Origin: Nageia nagi
Lineage: Eukaryota; Pinophyta
Direction of reading: 5' to 3'
Assembly: GCA_050084985.1 (NCBI GenBank)
Contig: JBITNC010000001.1
Coordinates: 67,332,001-67,396,000, forward strand
Length of the DNA stretch: 64,000 nucleotides
Part shown: positions 35,930 through 47,911 of the stretch, in pieces
Layout: the number at the start of each line of letters is the position of its first letter
Numbering within the stretch: the stretch's first letter is position 1
Made by a program: the position numbers and the translations under genes
Notes under the pieces: model-generated
What the model was told of the DNA's origin: nothing
Database searches by the model: none
Seen by the model: the letters and a program-made list of their open reading frames with translations, nothing else

Positions 35930-38345
35930 CCTATCCTTTGTGCAATAGAAAATCTAATATTCACTACCCTTTCTATGGAAAACAATCCATAGCATAAGGG
36001 AAAACATATAATGTAATGCATGTATCCAAGTTTTTTTCTAGTTTATTTCAAGGTTTGGATTAAATAAAAGATAAAGCACTGAATACTTTTTCATCCTCAA
36101 TAAAACCCAAAATCATTGTTTGACATAATTCATATAATCTGAAATACTCACTAACATTATCTCGAATAATTGTATTGGGATGAAGTTTTATTTAAATATG
36201 TTTAATGGCACCATTTTCTACGAGTTTTGATAATATAGAGTATTGATAAATCATAGAAATTCCAAAATGGTTGGCTTGTTTTTTCAACAACTCTTTATTT
36301 AAAATACCATTGAATTTTATTCTATTTACTTCTATAGCTTTACCAACATTTGATCCACAAATTACCATATTTTTGTAAAATAAATCATGAATTAACTATT
36401 CACCAATATTTTTATTCAAAAATTTAGGGTTCATAATAACCATTGATTCAAGTAAATCATATCTTTTAAAGCATTCATGTATTTAATTGGCTAAGATTGT
36501 AGAAATATTTCTCAAATTAATCCATGTACCATAAATACAATTATTGAAAAGAAGATGATTTATAGGTTCATCTTCATATTTTGCTCTAAACAAGTCTCTT
36601 TGAATACTTTGAACATGCAATGGTATGAAATTTCCTTTCATGTTTATACAAAGATGATCATAGACATTAAATTTCAAAAAATTGTTTAGATATTTGACAT
36701 TTGTTAAAGTTTACCATATTTGAAATAAAGGACCTTTAAAATTGTCTTCACCTGTATAAAGCATATCCAAAGATAAGAGATACCCATTTTCTCAAAGATA
36801 TATATATATATAATTCATCTTTCTTGAGTATGTTTCATTAAAGTATTGATTTCCTATAACATTGGAAGAATTCCACATAATGTTAACAATTTTTGAAAAT
36901 CTATCAAATAGAATAGTAAATCTTTTGGTTTATCAACTTCATTATGGTGTTCATACATATAATAGTTAAAGATGGATATTTAAGCAAAACTCTTTTTGTT
37001 GGTTCATACAATGAAATCCATCTTGTATCAACATCTTTTAAAAGCTTATTTATGTCAATTATTCCAATAGAAATTTTTTTGAACTCCCTATATCTTTTTG
37101 GGATTCTTGTGATATATGCATGCAAGTCATGAATAAGATCTTCTACTTTTGATACGCTTATAAAAGTTCTAACAATTCTATATGCAAGGTTCATTCTATG
37201 TACCATACAATGAATGGGAATCATATATGGAGAAACTATAGTCTATAATCTAACATAAAGCATTATTATTACCTTACATTACTAATGCACCATCTGCTCC
37301 AAGACATATCAATTTTGTAGTAATTTCATAATCATCCATTCCAACAAAATCTTTTAAGTTAGAAATAACTAACTCGTAAATATTTTTTGCATTGTAATTT
37401 TCTTCTATTTTATGAACATTCAATAGATATGGTATCCTACAATTATTCTAAAAAGTGTATACATGCAAGCAAATCCATGAAGTATTGTCCACTACTATAA
37501 CTTCATCAAGTGAAAGTGAAATAAATTATGATTTTTTAACATTTTCTTTTAAATTATCAATCTCAACCATTGATAAAAAGTTTTCTATTTTCCAAGCACT
37601 TATCTCTAACCAATGCTTTTATGGTATATTTTGCAATCCAACTCTTTGATATCAAACTTTAAAATTTATAAAATCAAAAATAGGCCTCCCATGTTTAAGA
37701 ATATGGAAGATAGTACATAATTGAGTAAATTTTGTTGATCTTTTTGCATCAGTAATTTTTTCAAAATATGTTTCTAGTGTTCCACCTTTCCCTTGTAGAT
37801 CTTATTTTTCCTTCATGTACTTCTCATATTCTTCGTAATATCGTAAATGATTGCTCTCATCTTCAATTCTATCTCTATAACACTTAATTATCTATCCATT
37901 TTTATCTATTTTTTCTAATATAATTTACCATAATATTTTTGGATTGTATCTATTTTTAGTTGCATTCGATGTTCTCTTTTTATTTCCCAAAAACATATCT
38001 TACATTTGCATTATGGATATTTCCATCACCATGGTCAATTGGTTCAATGAATGAATATTTTACCATTCAATCAACCTGAAAAACTCTTCCAATATTCCAT
38101 TTCATGCTTCATTTTCTTTTCAACTTACGATTATTATTTTTTATAGATTTTCTATAGATTTATTTGTATATTTTTTTGAACATTTTTCAGTAGATGTGTT
38201 CAAATTATCATCATGCGAAGGTGGTCCATTTGTAGGGTACTCCATTATGAGTGATTATACATCAATTGCAACAAAAATATTATCATCAGGTGGTCCATGA
38301 TTATTGGGGTTTTTTACATATTGAAGATAAAAGGATATATCTTAT
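35930..38345 (-). pseudogene. hAT-superfamily transposase, copy 1
   Basis: On the minus strand the gene runs from about 38345 to 35930. Recognisable blocks in order: FISLSLDEVIVVDNTSWICL near 37510 (first catalytic Asp region); KLICLGADGALVM near 37310 (second Asp); IPIHCMVHRMNLAYRIVRTF (37150-37224); DTRWISLYEPTKRVLLKYPS (36960-37030); and the C-terminal dimerisation segment SIEDEKVFSALSFI near 36080. These are the marks of the hAT superfamily, in the zinc-finger-862/DUF4371-like branch. Stops and frame changes abound. A clear BED-type zinc finger is not seen at the N-terminus. Terminal inverted repeats were not found. Confidence 0.85.
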
Positions 38346-38505
38346 AATTCAACATTTACATTGTATTTTAAATATATCAAAGATAATAGATTTGGAATTG
38401 CAAGTCTTATATTAAAAATTACAGATAAGTAAGATAAGTACCTATATCGATTGAAGATTCTTGTTGAGTTCCTTCATTTTATGATTTTGCATTAGAAAAA
38501 TAATA

Positions 38506-41500
38506 TAATATATAGTATACTAGTTCCATTATATGGCATAGAAGCCATTTCTATTATACTAATTATCTTCAAGGTAGAGGTGATGTAATCACCTTTATGC
38601 CACCTAAGTGGCATTCATTTTTTGTATCATAGGATGTGGATCCTTCCAATCAAGCAATTTGGACCATTTTATTTTTATTTTTATGGATAACCATTTGGTA
38701 TTATCAACATCTATACCTCCAATCATGGCCCTGATATATGTGTGATATGGCATTGGATAGCTTTATCTTTACACTAATATATTTAGATTTTTTATGGTGG
38801 ATTCAATATGATTGAAAATATGGAAGATAAGATGGGCCACCTTCCTATGCATTGGTGCATCAATGAGTGGGATGCATGGTTTTTTGTAAAAATAAGCTTG
38901 TGTTGCTTATTCCTCCACTAAGGAATTTCTTGAGTTTCTTTGGTTTACTTGGTCTAGTATTCAACTTGGAGGTGAATATTTTTTAAAAAGATTAGACCAT
39001 GCAATGCTCATCGTTTATTTTTCATAATGTTTCTTGCTTAACACCTTCTATTATGGAGAATCTAGGTAATACAATATCATATCACACATCCATTATTTTT
39101 AATGTTGCATCATCACTTCAACTTATCAAGATTTTTTTCTCCTAGTTTTATTTCAACATTTGCTTTCAACATCTAGCCATTGTAGTTCATATCTATAGAG
39201 TTTGGAACATTGTTCCAAGATCCTTAGGAGAAACCAGTTGGAAAGAGTAGTGGGATGATGTAATTTTATAAACCACTTTTATTTTAAGGGTCCTTGGGGT
39301 TAAGTTATCCAATATTTGTAATAATTTTATTAGACAATAGCTTATTAGGGCATCAATTCAAATCTAATGAGCATTCCTCTACAATAGCACATTGCAGTTG
39401 TAAGGCATGAGCTTAGGAAGATTGAGATATATGAAGCCAAAGACACCAAAATTTGTGCCCACATGCATTGGCTAAAAATTGGAGATAGGGTATTGCAATT
39501 AAGACCCCTAAATCAAATTTGCAATTGAGAGCAATTTTTGACTTGGTGTAAATGTCATAGGGCCACCTTATATCTCCAAAGATTTTATTAAATATTATCA
39601 GTAACTGTTTGCCTCTAGAGAATTAAGTCTTGATAGATAAGCTTCCATTTTTAAGTATTACGTTAAATTCCTTGAGAATATATCTCCATGTTTAAAAGAA
39701 GCATGTCATTGCCACTCTTTTTTGAGGATACATAATAGGATCTTTGCTATGTGACAAATGAAAATTATTCTAGGTTGGATGGTTTTTCTCATGTGTTCTA
39801 TAAAGGGCTCTAGGATGTGGTTTGCCCATAACTCCTTTATGTATATCAAGAGGGTATGGAAAAGGGCATTTTGGGTTAGGTAATCAATAACAGTAACATT
39901 AAGTTTATTCCAAAATCTAGATACCTCAAGATCATCACAAACTAGAGGCATATTACTTTGTTCAATGTGAGCTATAAGATTATAACAAAAGCTTTAGCTT
40001 TGAGACTCAAAAATTTGCTCCCCTTGATTATCTGACTTGAAAAATAAGCTTTATTAATAATAGAGACATTCTTGATCATGTAATTATTATTTGATAATGC
40101 ATGGAATGGAATTGAGCTTTCCAATAAGAAGAACTATGATAAAATTGTATGGAATTTCATACTTATCATGCTCAAAGAACTTGAGTTTGGCCTTTGTTTT
40201 CTTAATTCTATTCAAATGCTTTTAAACATACCTTAGTGGTGATTACAATTGATGGCATTTAAATAAATACTATTATACCTTTTAGATCAATTTAAGGTAG
40301 GGCTATCCTCTTGTTCCCTCTTTATATGTGCTTGATGTAGAAGCCTTTGACTATTTATTAGCCAATAAATCCTCTTAGACCATGATCTATGGAATTTATC
40401 TTAAAGGTAATCATGGGTAGCTAATTAATGGTTATTTTGAATATGAATCCATCTTTTCCATAAATGAATATAATAAGATGGTATCTCAATCCCCATCCTA
40501 CCTCAACACCTTATGTAAAGCTTCAAGTTTGAGTATTCAATGGAAGAAGAATTCATGTTATAGATAATCCTTTAAGGATATGTTACTGTGACTCACTTAT
40601 TTTCAATGATAGTGAATTCAACCAATGGATATGTTTAAATTCTTAGGAATTCCTTTTTTTTTCAAAGCACCCTGACATGATTATAGGACTACATTATTCA
40701 TAGGGTTAAGAAAAAATATCTTATTAGGTATCTAAAAAGTTTCCCCTAGTTAGTAAATTTTAAATTTGCTCAGAAATTCTTGCTTCTATGCATGTTTATC
40801 ATTATTCTTAGTCATTGTTATCATAATCTTATTATAATAAGATCAAAAATATTCTCAGGTATTTCTTATAGGCCAACACTAAGAAAAAAATACTTCCATA
40901 GAGTACCTTAAGAATTTTGTTACCTTTCCAAAAGCACAAGGGGCATACGAATTTTTAACTATCAACAATAAGGTATCACCTTGGGTACTAAATGGGTCAT
41001 TATATATTTGAAGGGCTCAGGGTCATGGAAGGTCTTAATCCATCACTATATATCTTAAGGATCACCTTTTGGTAAAAAATTTAGAAATATCTTAACTTAT
41101 CTTCCATTGTTGTAACCTTAGTCCTTGTTAAAATTCTAGGCTCTTTTGTAATCAAAAGTATCCAAAAGGGTTGGTAGGTTGTCAAACCATGGTTCTAATG
41201 GAAAGGAGTAAGTCATTTCATAGAATCCTTCTTACCTTCTCTTTATATGTGATTATCTGAACTAGTTGTTAAATTGTAAGGCTTGCCCTTGGCTAGCATC
41301 CAATGGATTCACACTTAAAGGTTTTTCAAGAAAGGAATCCCATTCATTTATAATTTCTTCAATTAATCTTCTAAAGATTGCATATCCTATGAATATTTTA
41401 GATAAGTTCATTTTTTGAATAAGGAAGATAAAGCTACTTATTAAGTGATGACTAATTGTACTCCTTCTCTCTTTGGTCCAAGCACATACATCAAGCTCAA

Positions 41501-41510
41501 CATCCATGAT
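38506..41510 (+). pseudogene. LINE-b ORF2 (plus strand), copy 1
   Basis: The endonuclease domain runs about 38560-39140, with FGIINIYTSNHGPDICVIWH, NMIENMEDKMGHLPMHWCIN and, in copy 2, LTPSIVENIGNTISYHTPII. A linker (AKDTKICAHMHWLKIGDRVL, about 39430) leads to RT: INNRDILDHVII, NYDKIVWNFILIMLKELEF, GYPLVPSLYVLDVEAFDYLL, and a degenerate catalytic box reading YFEYES near 40435. The post-RT part runs to about 41510. It is an L1-type LINE of a family different from LINE-a and in the opposite orientation. It has many stops and the catalytic aspartates are lost. The minus frames at 39706-39951 and 41262-41507 are antisense shadows. Confidence 0.75.
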
Positions 41511-42237
41511 GGATAGAGTGGAAATGATTTAAATGTATTCCTTTCTTTAATTACAAAGTGAAGAACAATTATTGTTGTCTCTCACCTCACTTAATCATGG
41601 TTCCCAAGCTTAATGTAGGATGGGATTTATTTTTTACTAAAATAAGATTGTGAACTAGATTTAAAACGATATGGTACAAATATATAGAACCCAAGAAATC
41701 TTTATTTATTTTAAGCCTAATTTTTCAAAGCCTTTTATTTTTCATATACTCATGCGTTTGTGCATTGATATATTATATAAATAGTGGGCTTCAAAGATGG
41801 ATGATTTGAAGTATTATTAGTGCAATAGTTTTTAACTATCTCATATTTGTTTTTAGTGGTAGTTACTAAAGGGTGGTTTTTAAATGCCCACTAAATCATA
41901 AGGAGGAAGGTAAAAAATGCCCCGCAATATCAATCACAAAAAATAATAAAATCCCATGCAACAAACTTAATCAAGCACTTATAACATTTTAAGTTTTTAG
42001 AGAAGATAAATCGAGTGGTTAGAGAACTTAACTTGTGTCGTTTTGATCTAAGATGGTTAGAGTAGTTGGAGCATTTTCAATTTTCCACATAGAGAAAAAC
42101 TTATATAAGGGGTTGAGAAAAGAAAATTCCATTATTGAGAGCACCCAACAAATATTATTCTATGTAGCTTGTTAAGAAATTACCATGCTTCTAAAATAAA
42201 ATTCTCTAGGGAATTTTTTATAAAATCTATTTTATAT
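41511..42237. other. Non-coding spacer
   Basis: No gene is seen. The part 41603-41678 ('tttattttttactaaaata', then 'tgaactagatttaaaa') matches 4383-4458 with roughly a dozen differences, so it is a dispersed repeat. Confidence 0.4.
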
Positions 42238-43500
42238 CTATCCTAAAATTATTGAATACCATAAAATTATTTTTGCATCATGTATCATGTCAAATAATTT
42301 TTGGGCCTTATCTATTCTTTCACATTTTGCATACTTGTCTATTAGGGTATTCAAATCCATAACATTCAATTCACAAGCAACAAGTAGACGCATCCACACA
42401 CCCAATTCAAATTTTATGGGTTTTTTGGTAATGAAGTTCAAATAAACCTTTGTATATCCTACATGACCAAGAAGGTCAATAATGCATGTATAATTATTCA
42501 TCCCAAGTATAATACAATAAGAGTCCCTCATGTTTTAAGGGTTTGTTCCACATTTTGTAGTCATATCTATTAGAGCATTCAAAACCACAACATTTGATTT
42601 ACAAGAACCAAGTAAACTAATCCAAAGACTCAATTCATGTTTTATGGGTATTTTAGTAATGAAGTTAAAATCAACCTCATGATAGCCTATATGACCAAGA
42701 AGATCAACATTCATCCCAAGAATAATGCAATAAGAGTCACTCATCTTGTAAGGATTTGTTATGCATTTTATATACATGCCTATTAGTGCATTAGAAACCA
42801 TATCATTCAATTTATAAGTACCAAGCAAACACATCCACACACCCAATTTAGATTTTACAGTTATTTTGGCAATGAATTTTTGATCTCCCTCATGATAGCC
42901 TACACAACCAAGAAGGTAAACAATGCATATATAATGATTCATCATAGGAATAATGCAATAAGATTCCCTCGTATTGTTTTAAGGGTTTATTCCATATTTT
43001 GAATACATATCTATCATGGTATTCAAAACCACAACATTCAATTTACAAGAACCAAGTAGACACATTCACATACCTAATTCAGGTTTTATGGGTATTTGGA
43101 AATGAAGTTGAAAGCTCTCTCAAGATAGCTTGCATGACCAAGAAGGTCAACAACGTATTTATAATGTTTCATCCTTGGAATAATGCAATAGTAATTCCTC
43201 ATGTTTTAAGGTTTTATTTTAAATTTTGTATACATATCTTTTAGGGCATTCAAAACCATAACATTCGATTTATAGGCACCAAGTAGACACATCCATACAC
43301 CCAATTTAGGTTTTATGGCTATTTTGATATTAAGGTGAGCAATGCATGCATAATATTTCATCTTAAGAATAATGTAATAAGAGTCACTCATGCTATTTAA
43401 GTATTTATAACCATCATCCATTGAACTTGCATGGTTGGATGCAAGTAGAACACATACAAATGTTATGTTGTTAGGATTAGTTCCCAAGTACTTCATCAGA
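42238..43500 (-). pseudogene. PPR-protein pseudogene with amplified C-terminal unit
   Basis: The minus strand carries pentatricopeptide-repeat protein sequence. GTNPNNITFVCVLLASNHAS (near 43480) is followed by five successive units. Each begins SDSYCII-like, passes through YTCIVDLLG-like and I-K-x-E-L-G-V-W-M-C-L-L-G-x-C-K, then N-V-V-V-L-N-A-L-I-D-M-Y-x-K-C-G, and then the start of the next unit. The VDLLG...VWMCLLG part is the E-type C-terminal motif of plant organellar PPR proteins, and the NALIDMYAKCG part is an ordinary PPR. Direct joining of one to the other in each unit is not a normal protein order. The unit is 213-228 bp. PPR proteins normally bind organellar RNA. Confidence 0.8.
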
Positions 43501-44480
43501 TCAAGGAATTTGAAAGTACAATATAATATGCACCATATTTAGTACATATCCTACAATCATTGCAATCCATAAAACTATTTTTGCATCATGCATCTTGTCA
43601 TACAATTCTCAGGCCTTACGTATTGTTCCACATATTGCATACATGTCTATTAAGGTATTCATAATGATAATATTTGATGAAAAAATTCTCAATTACTATT
43701 TGATGTATATCTATACCTTATTTTAGAACACTCTAGCTAGTACATGCTAGAAGAGTATTGGAAAAGGTTGCAAAGATTGGATTTACATATTACAATTGCA
43801 TCTACTTAAAAGTCTCTTGAGTCTTTTTAGAAAATAAGTGACATCAACAGTTTTCTACAAAATAGTACCATATATTATTTTTTTATATTGTAATCACATT
43901 TGGAAGGTCCAAATTGATTCTTTAACCTATCAAATCACTTGATATGTAATTGTATTCTTAGTAAACTTCCTTTGATTCAATGCTCTACAATGTCATGAAG
44001 ATGAAAATGATTTTTGGTGTCCACATTCATTTCCTTCTATGTGATTACAAAGCATCAAATGTTTTAAAGGAATATTGGTAAGAATATGATTGTGGATCAA
44101 GCGAGTGATCTAATAGATAAAGAAATCAATCTTTAACAACTAGGATGTGCCTACAATATAAAAAATCAACCACATGTCTACCATAGTATTCACAACTACA
44201 ACATCTTATTTATTTCTCCCATGGTGGTACATGTTGAGAGAATGCTTGCAAAGATTATAGTGTGCTTGACTATTGCATATTCTTAAAATTTTATATGATC
44301 TTTTAAAAAATTCACTTTGTACATATCTTACAGTCATTATTTTCCATGAAACTATATTCAAATTATGTATCTTGTTGAATAATTCCTAGACCTTATGTAT
44401 TATTACATAGCTTGCATACATGTATATCATGGTATTCATAACCATAACATTTGATGAAAATATATAGTTTGCATCCATGT
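43501..44480 (-). pseudogene. Further PPR fragments
   Basis: Minus-strand pieces at about 43560-43700 (MNTLIDMYAICGTI, then KMHDAKIVLWIAMI) and 44330-44470 (MNTMIYMYAS, then NIVSWKIMT), with a weaker one near 44160-44200, are single PPR motifs. They are separated by non-coding sequence and stops. They belong to the same decayed family as the neighbours on both sides. Confidence 0.6.
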
Positions 44481-44506
44481 CTATTATAAAGCATAATAGT
44501 CATCCT

Positions 44507-46215
44507 CTTTTGGATTCCTTTTTCTACAAGCATATGATTTTAAGAAAGTTAATATATTAAACTCCAAATTATGATATTAGGCACCTATTTTGGTTCAATG
44601 GTGTCTAATTATATGAAAAAGGTACTTTGTAATTTTTCGATAGTTTTTTTTACAAAAGTCATAAGCTTTTGGGTTTCATTTTATAGAAGCATATGATTTT
44701 TAAAATGTTGGTATATTAAACTCCAAATTATGATATCAAGCACCTCCTTTGCTTCAATGATGATTTGATTGTATTTTGAAAATGAAATTCAAAGCTCCCT
44801 CAAGATAGCCTACATTACCAAGAAGGTCAACAATGCATGTATAATGATTCATCCTAGGGATAATAGAATAGAATTCACTCTTACTATTAAAGTATTTATG
44901 ACCCTCATCCACTAGACTTGGATGGCTACATGTAAGTAGAACACATACAAAGGTTAAATTGTTAGGGTTGGTTCCCAAGTGCTTCATAGGATAAAAGATT
45001 TTTACATACATCCTTGTTGTAGACATGAATTGCATATCCTCCAATTATTGTAGTCCATGAAATTATGTCTACATCATGCATCTTGTCAAAAAATTTATGG
45101 ACCTTGTGTATTCTTCTACATTTTGCATAAATGTCTATAAGGGCATTCAAAATCATAAAATATGGTATTGTGTTCATAACCTAACGTAATCTTTACAAAT
45201 CACTCTAAATTTCCTATACTTTTGGATGTCCGATATCTACCACAAAAAATAGAATCTTTCATCATTTTGTATATGTTCTCAATTTGATTTAACTACAAAT
45301 TCTTCCAACTCTAGGTTATTATGAATTCTATAGGTATCAAGCAAATGAGTCCACAAATACTAGCTACAAAGTTTTATGAATAAAAATGTAAATAATATTG
45401 TCAAATAATAACATAATCAAAAGTATCAACTTGTGAGAGACCACTAAGATCACAATGCTAGCCAATATATATGATCATACTATTGCTTGCCTACCTCCTT
45501 GCACTTTCTTAATCAGTAGTATTCACATGGTTATTTAGATCATTTTAATATATCATATGGTACAATACAGTTGCATAATTTCATATCATATGGTATATTT
45601 TTAGTATTTGATTTGTGTATAATGGTTCATGTATTTGGTTCATTTAGTATCTTCACACAATACATTTATAATTATGATTCATCCTAGTAATATTGCAATA
45701 AGAGTCACTCATGCTATTAAATTATTTGCTTTCCTCCTCAAAACCAACTTTTAGATTATATAGTGTATTTATATTATTTCATATAATATGGCATAGTTGC
45801 ATCATTTTAGAACATATGGTGGATGAGGCCAACTTATCACTTTTGGACTGGTTTTTGATACTTGGAAACTTTTTGGTTGGATAGATGCTTTCCTTCTTCA
45901 AGCTCATTTTTGTGCCCTTTTTTTAGATATTTTTTGGGTTCCTTTTTATATAAGCATAGATTTTAGAAAGTTAATGTATATTAAACTTCAAATTATGATC
46001 TCAAGCACCTCCTTTAGTTCAACAGCGATATGATTGTATGGAAAAGGTAGTTTGTAATATTTTTTACAATAATTATCAACTTTTGGATTCCTTTTCCTAC
46101 AAGCATACGATTTTTGGAAAGTTGGTATATTAAACTCCAAATTGTGATATCATGCACTTCTTTTGGTTCAAAGGTATTTTGATTATATGAAAAAGTAGTT
46201 TATGACTTTTTGATA
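44507..46215. repeat. Repeat R, four copies of ~110-140 bp
   Basis: Related segments start at about 44507, 44666, 45931 and 46081. Each has 'cttttgg(a/g)tt(c/t)c', a 'caagcata' element, 'gttggtatattaaactcc', 'aattatgatatca' and 'agcacctcctttggttcaa'. They come as two head-to-tail pairs with periods of 159 and 150 bp. The gap between pairs (44776-45930) holds the PPR fragment at 44754-45177 and a stretch without recognisable genes, including a PPR-unit scrap near 45675-45730. No coding function is visible in R. Confidence 0.75.
44754..45177 (-). pseudogene. PPR-protein fragment with normal motif order
   Basis: Two overlapping open pieces (44962-45177 and 44754-45044) read MILNALIDIYAKCRRIHKVH, KMHDVDIISWTTIIGGYAIH, then GTNPNNLTFVCVLLTCSHPS, LVDEGHKYFN and YTCIVDLLGNVGYLEGALNF. 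This is the usual PLS-type PPR order leading into an E motif, so it is the best guide in the window to what the amplified units came from. It is truncated and in two frames. Confidence 0.75.
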
Positions 46216-46985
46216 GGATTGTTAGAACAATCATCAACTTTTGGGTTCCATTTTTAGACATGAAGATTATGTAATGTAGATGGAACATGAACATAAAGGT
46301 AAGCATAATAAGATTCAAAACTACTCTAAAATTATGCTCTAATGATCAAGAATACCTATAGGACCAAGAACTATACAATTATGCTCTCATGATTCAAATA
46401 AGCTTTATGATACTAAAAATCTTTGATAGAGGCATTGGTTACTTTTTAACAATTTATCACTTTTTGATCAGTATGTTACAAGCATTAAAAAGGTAGTACA
46501 TTGGATATGCATGGATTGGACCACTATAAAGGTGTGGTTAGGCATTCCTTTAGGTGTCATCAATATCGAACAAGGATGGATAAGTTAAGAGACTAAACGA
46601 TGTCTAGTCATTCCCATTGGATCATCCTCCAAGAGCCCATGGCCAACACTATGATTGAGTTGTATAGATAGTGTACCTCAGGTAACTAAGGAAGACGTAG
46701 TTTGGAAGAATTCCTTCATCAAAGTTTTTGATGGAAAATCAATACTTTGAAATTATGCCTATGTTTTAAAAGTAATTATTAGGCAATGGTTTTAATTTCC
46801 ACTTTATAGTTTAAGGGGGCAGTGAATAACCACCTCCTTATGTCCTTTGTTGGTGGTTTATATGATATGTAGGCATTTATTAACTACCATTATAGGGAGT
46901 CAACTCTTAGCAATGGGCTCATAGGTAATAGATCGATAACTACCTATAAAGGGCATTAAGGGAAATTATAAACTACCATCAAAGG
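46216..46985. other. Non-coding or heavily decayed stretch
   Basis: No assignable gene is seen. From about 46690 the plus strand may hold the upstream part of the LINE ORF2 fragment that becomes recognisable at 46990, but I cannot fix any motif. Confidence 0.3.
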
Positions 46986-46989
46986 CCCT

Positions 46990-47490
46990 TTTTGGTCTAG
47001 TGATAATCCCACTTTCCCTTTTTGTGGGATAGAAGAAACAACCATACATATCTTCTAGTTTTATTCCAAAGCTTGTAAAGGTTGGAAATGGATAGAGTCT
47101 AATTTTAGTCCATAGTTGAAACAACCTATAAATTGGCTTCACAATCTTTTAGGAGATCCTCCATATTTTTATAAAACTCTTCAAGAATTTTAGAATATGT
47201 TCAAAATTAGAATTTTGTTTCACCTATGCAAAGACATAAATGTTATTTTTCAAAGAAATTGCCCTACATAGATTTCTCTCTGGTTGATAACCTTGTTATT
47301 TCCAATGATGTTTGGTTTCATATTAAAGACCAAGCTGCCAAAGTGGCACTGGAAGTCAACCTCCTACAAGAGCTCATCAACAATTAGGGCAATACTACAT
47401 GCTTATTTAGTCATGTTTCATTGGATCCTAAGCCTAGTGAGAGATCTCATTCTCAAAAATGTTCTCGCCCTTCCCCATAAGGGTGATATT
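46990..47490 (+). pseudogene. LINE ORF2 C-terminal fragment (zinc-binding RT region)
   Basis: The plus strand reads NPTFPFCGIEETTIHIF, then FYSKACKGWKWIES and LLGDPPYFYKTLQEF, the zinc-binding region found after RT in plant LINEs (C-x2-C...E-x3-H...C-x6-W-x-W). Further on comes VISNDVWFHIKDQAAKVALE. It is a 5'-truncated, stop-containing remnant and passes into block C, copy 3, near 47498. The open frame 47284-47703 (139 residues) straddles that boundary and is probably a chance fusion. Confidence 0.65.
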
Positions 47491-47497
47491 AGATTAC

Positions 47498-47911
47498 TTT
47501 TTAAAAGATCGGTCATTTCAATCTTGTTCTATCATACATGCTCCATGTCTTACCATTGTCGGCAAGAGGGAATGGGGCTTTTCTTATATGCCTTAACTAG
47601 TTCGCTGGCTTGCATTTTTTTGTACGAGGCAATTACTTGCAGTCCTCTCGTTTTCCCAAGAAATCCTTGTGGAGATGCGAGGGCTTCACGTGGAGCCTTT
47701 TAACATCTTTCGATTGGTTACTACAGTGCTATGTGGGTAGAGAAATGTTAACATCTTGTTTCCTCACTTAAGTCTATGTACCCTCACAAGAAGTAATGGT
47801 ATTTTGTCACTATCAATGGGTCGTTAACGCGTTGGAATCTCTATGCATTCATGAGATAGAAGCAGAATTTACATCTATCATTGAAACATCCACTCTTTAA
47901 GAGTCGCTACG
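47498..47911. repeat. Block C, copy 3
   Basis: It starts 'ttaaaagatcggtcatttcaatc' and keeps landmarks of copy 1 (tgctccatgtctt, gagggcttcac, tctatgcattca, cactctttaagag). It retains about 110 bp after 'cgattggtta' that copy 1 has lost. It lies next to a LINE fragment rather than an ORF1, and its right end joins block A copy 4 at 47911/47912. Confidence 0.7.

Noticed and set aside
41262-41507. 81-residue minus-strand ORF at the end of LINE-b
   Set aside because: The plus strand is the coding strand of LINE-b here; the minus frame is open mainly because plus-strand Gln-like stops do not affect it.
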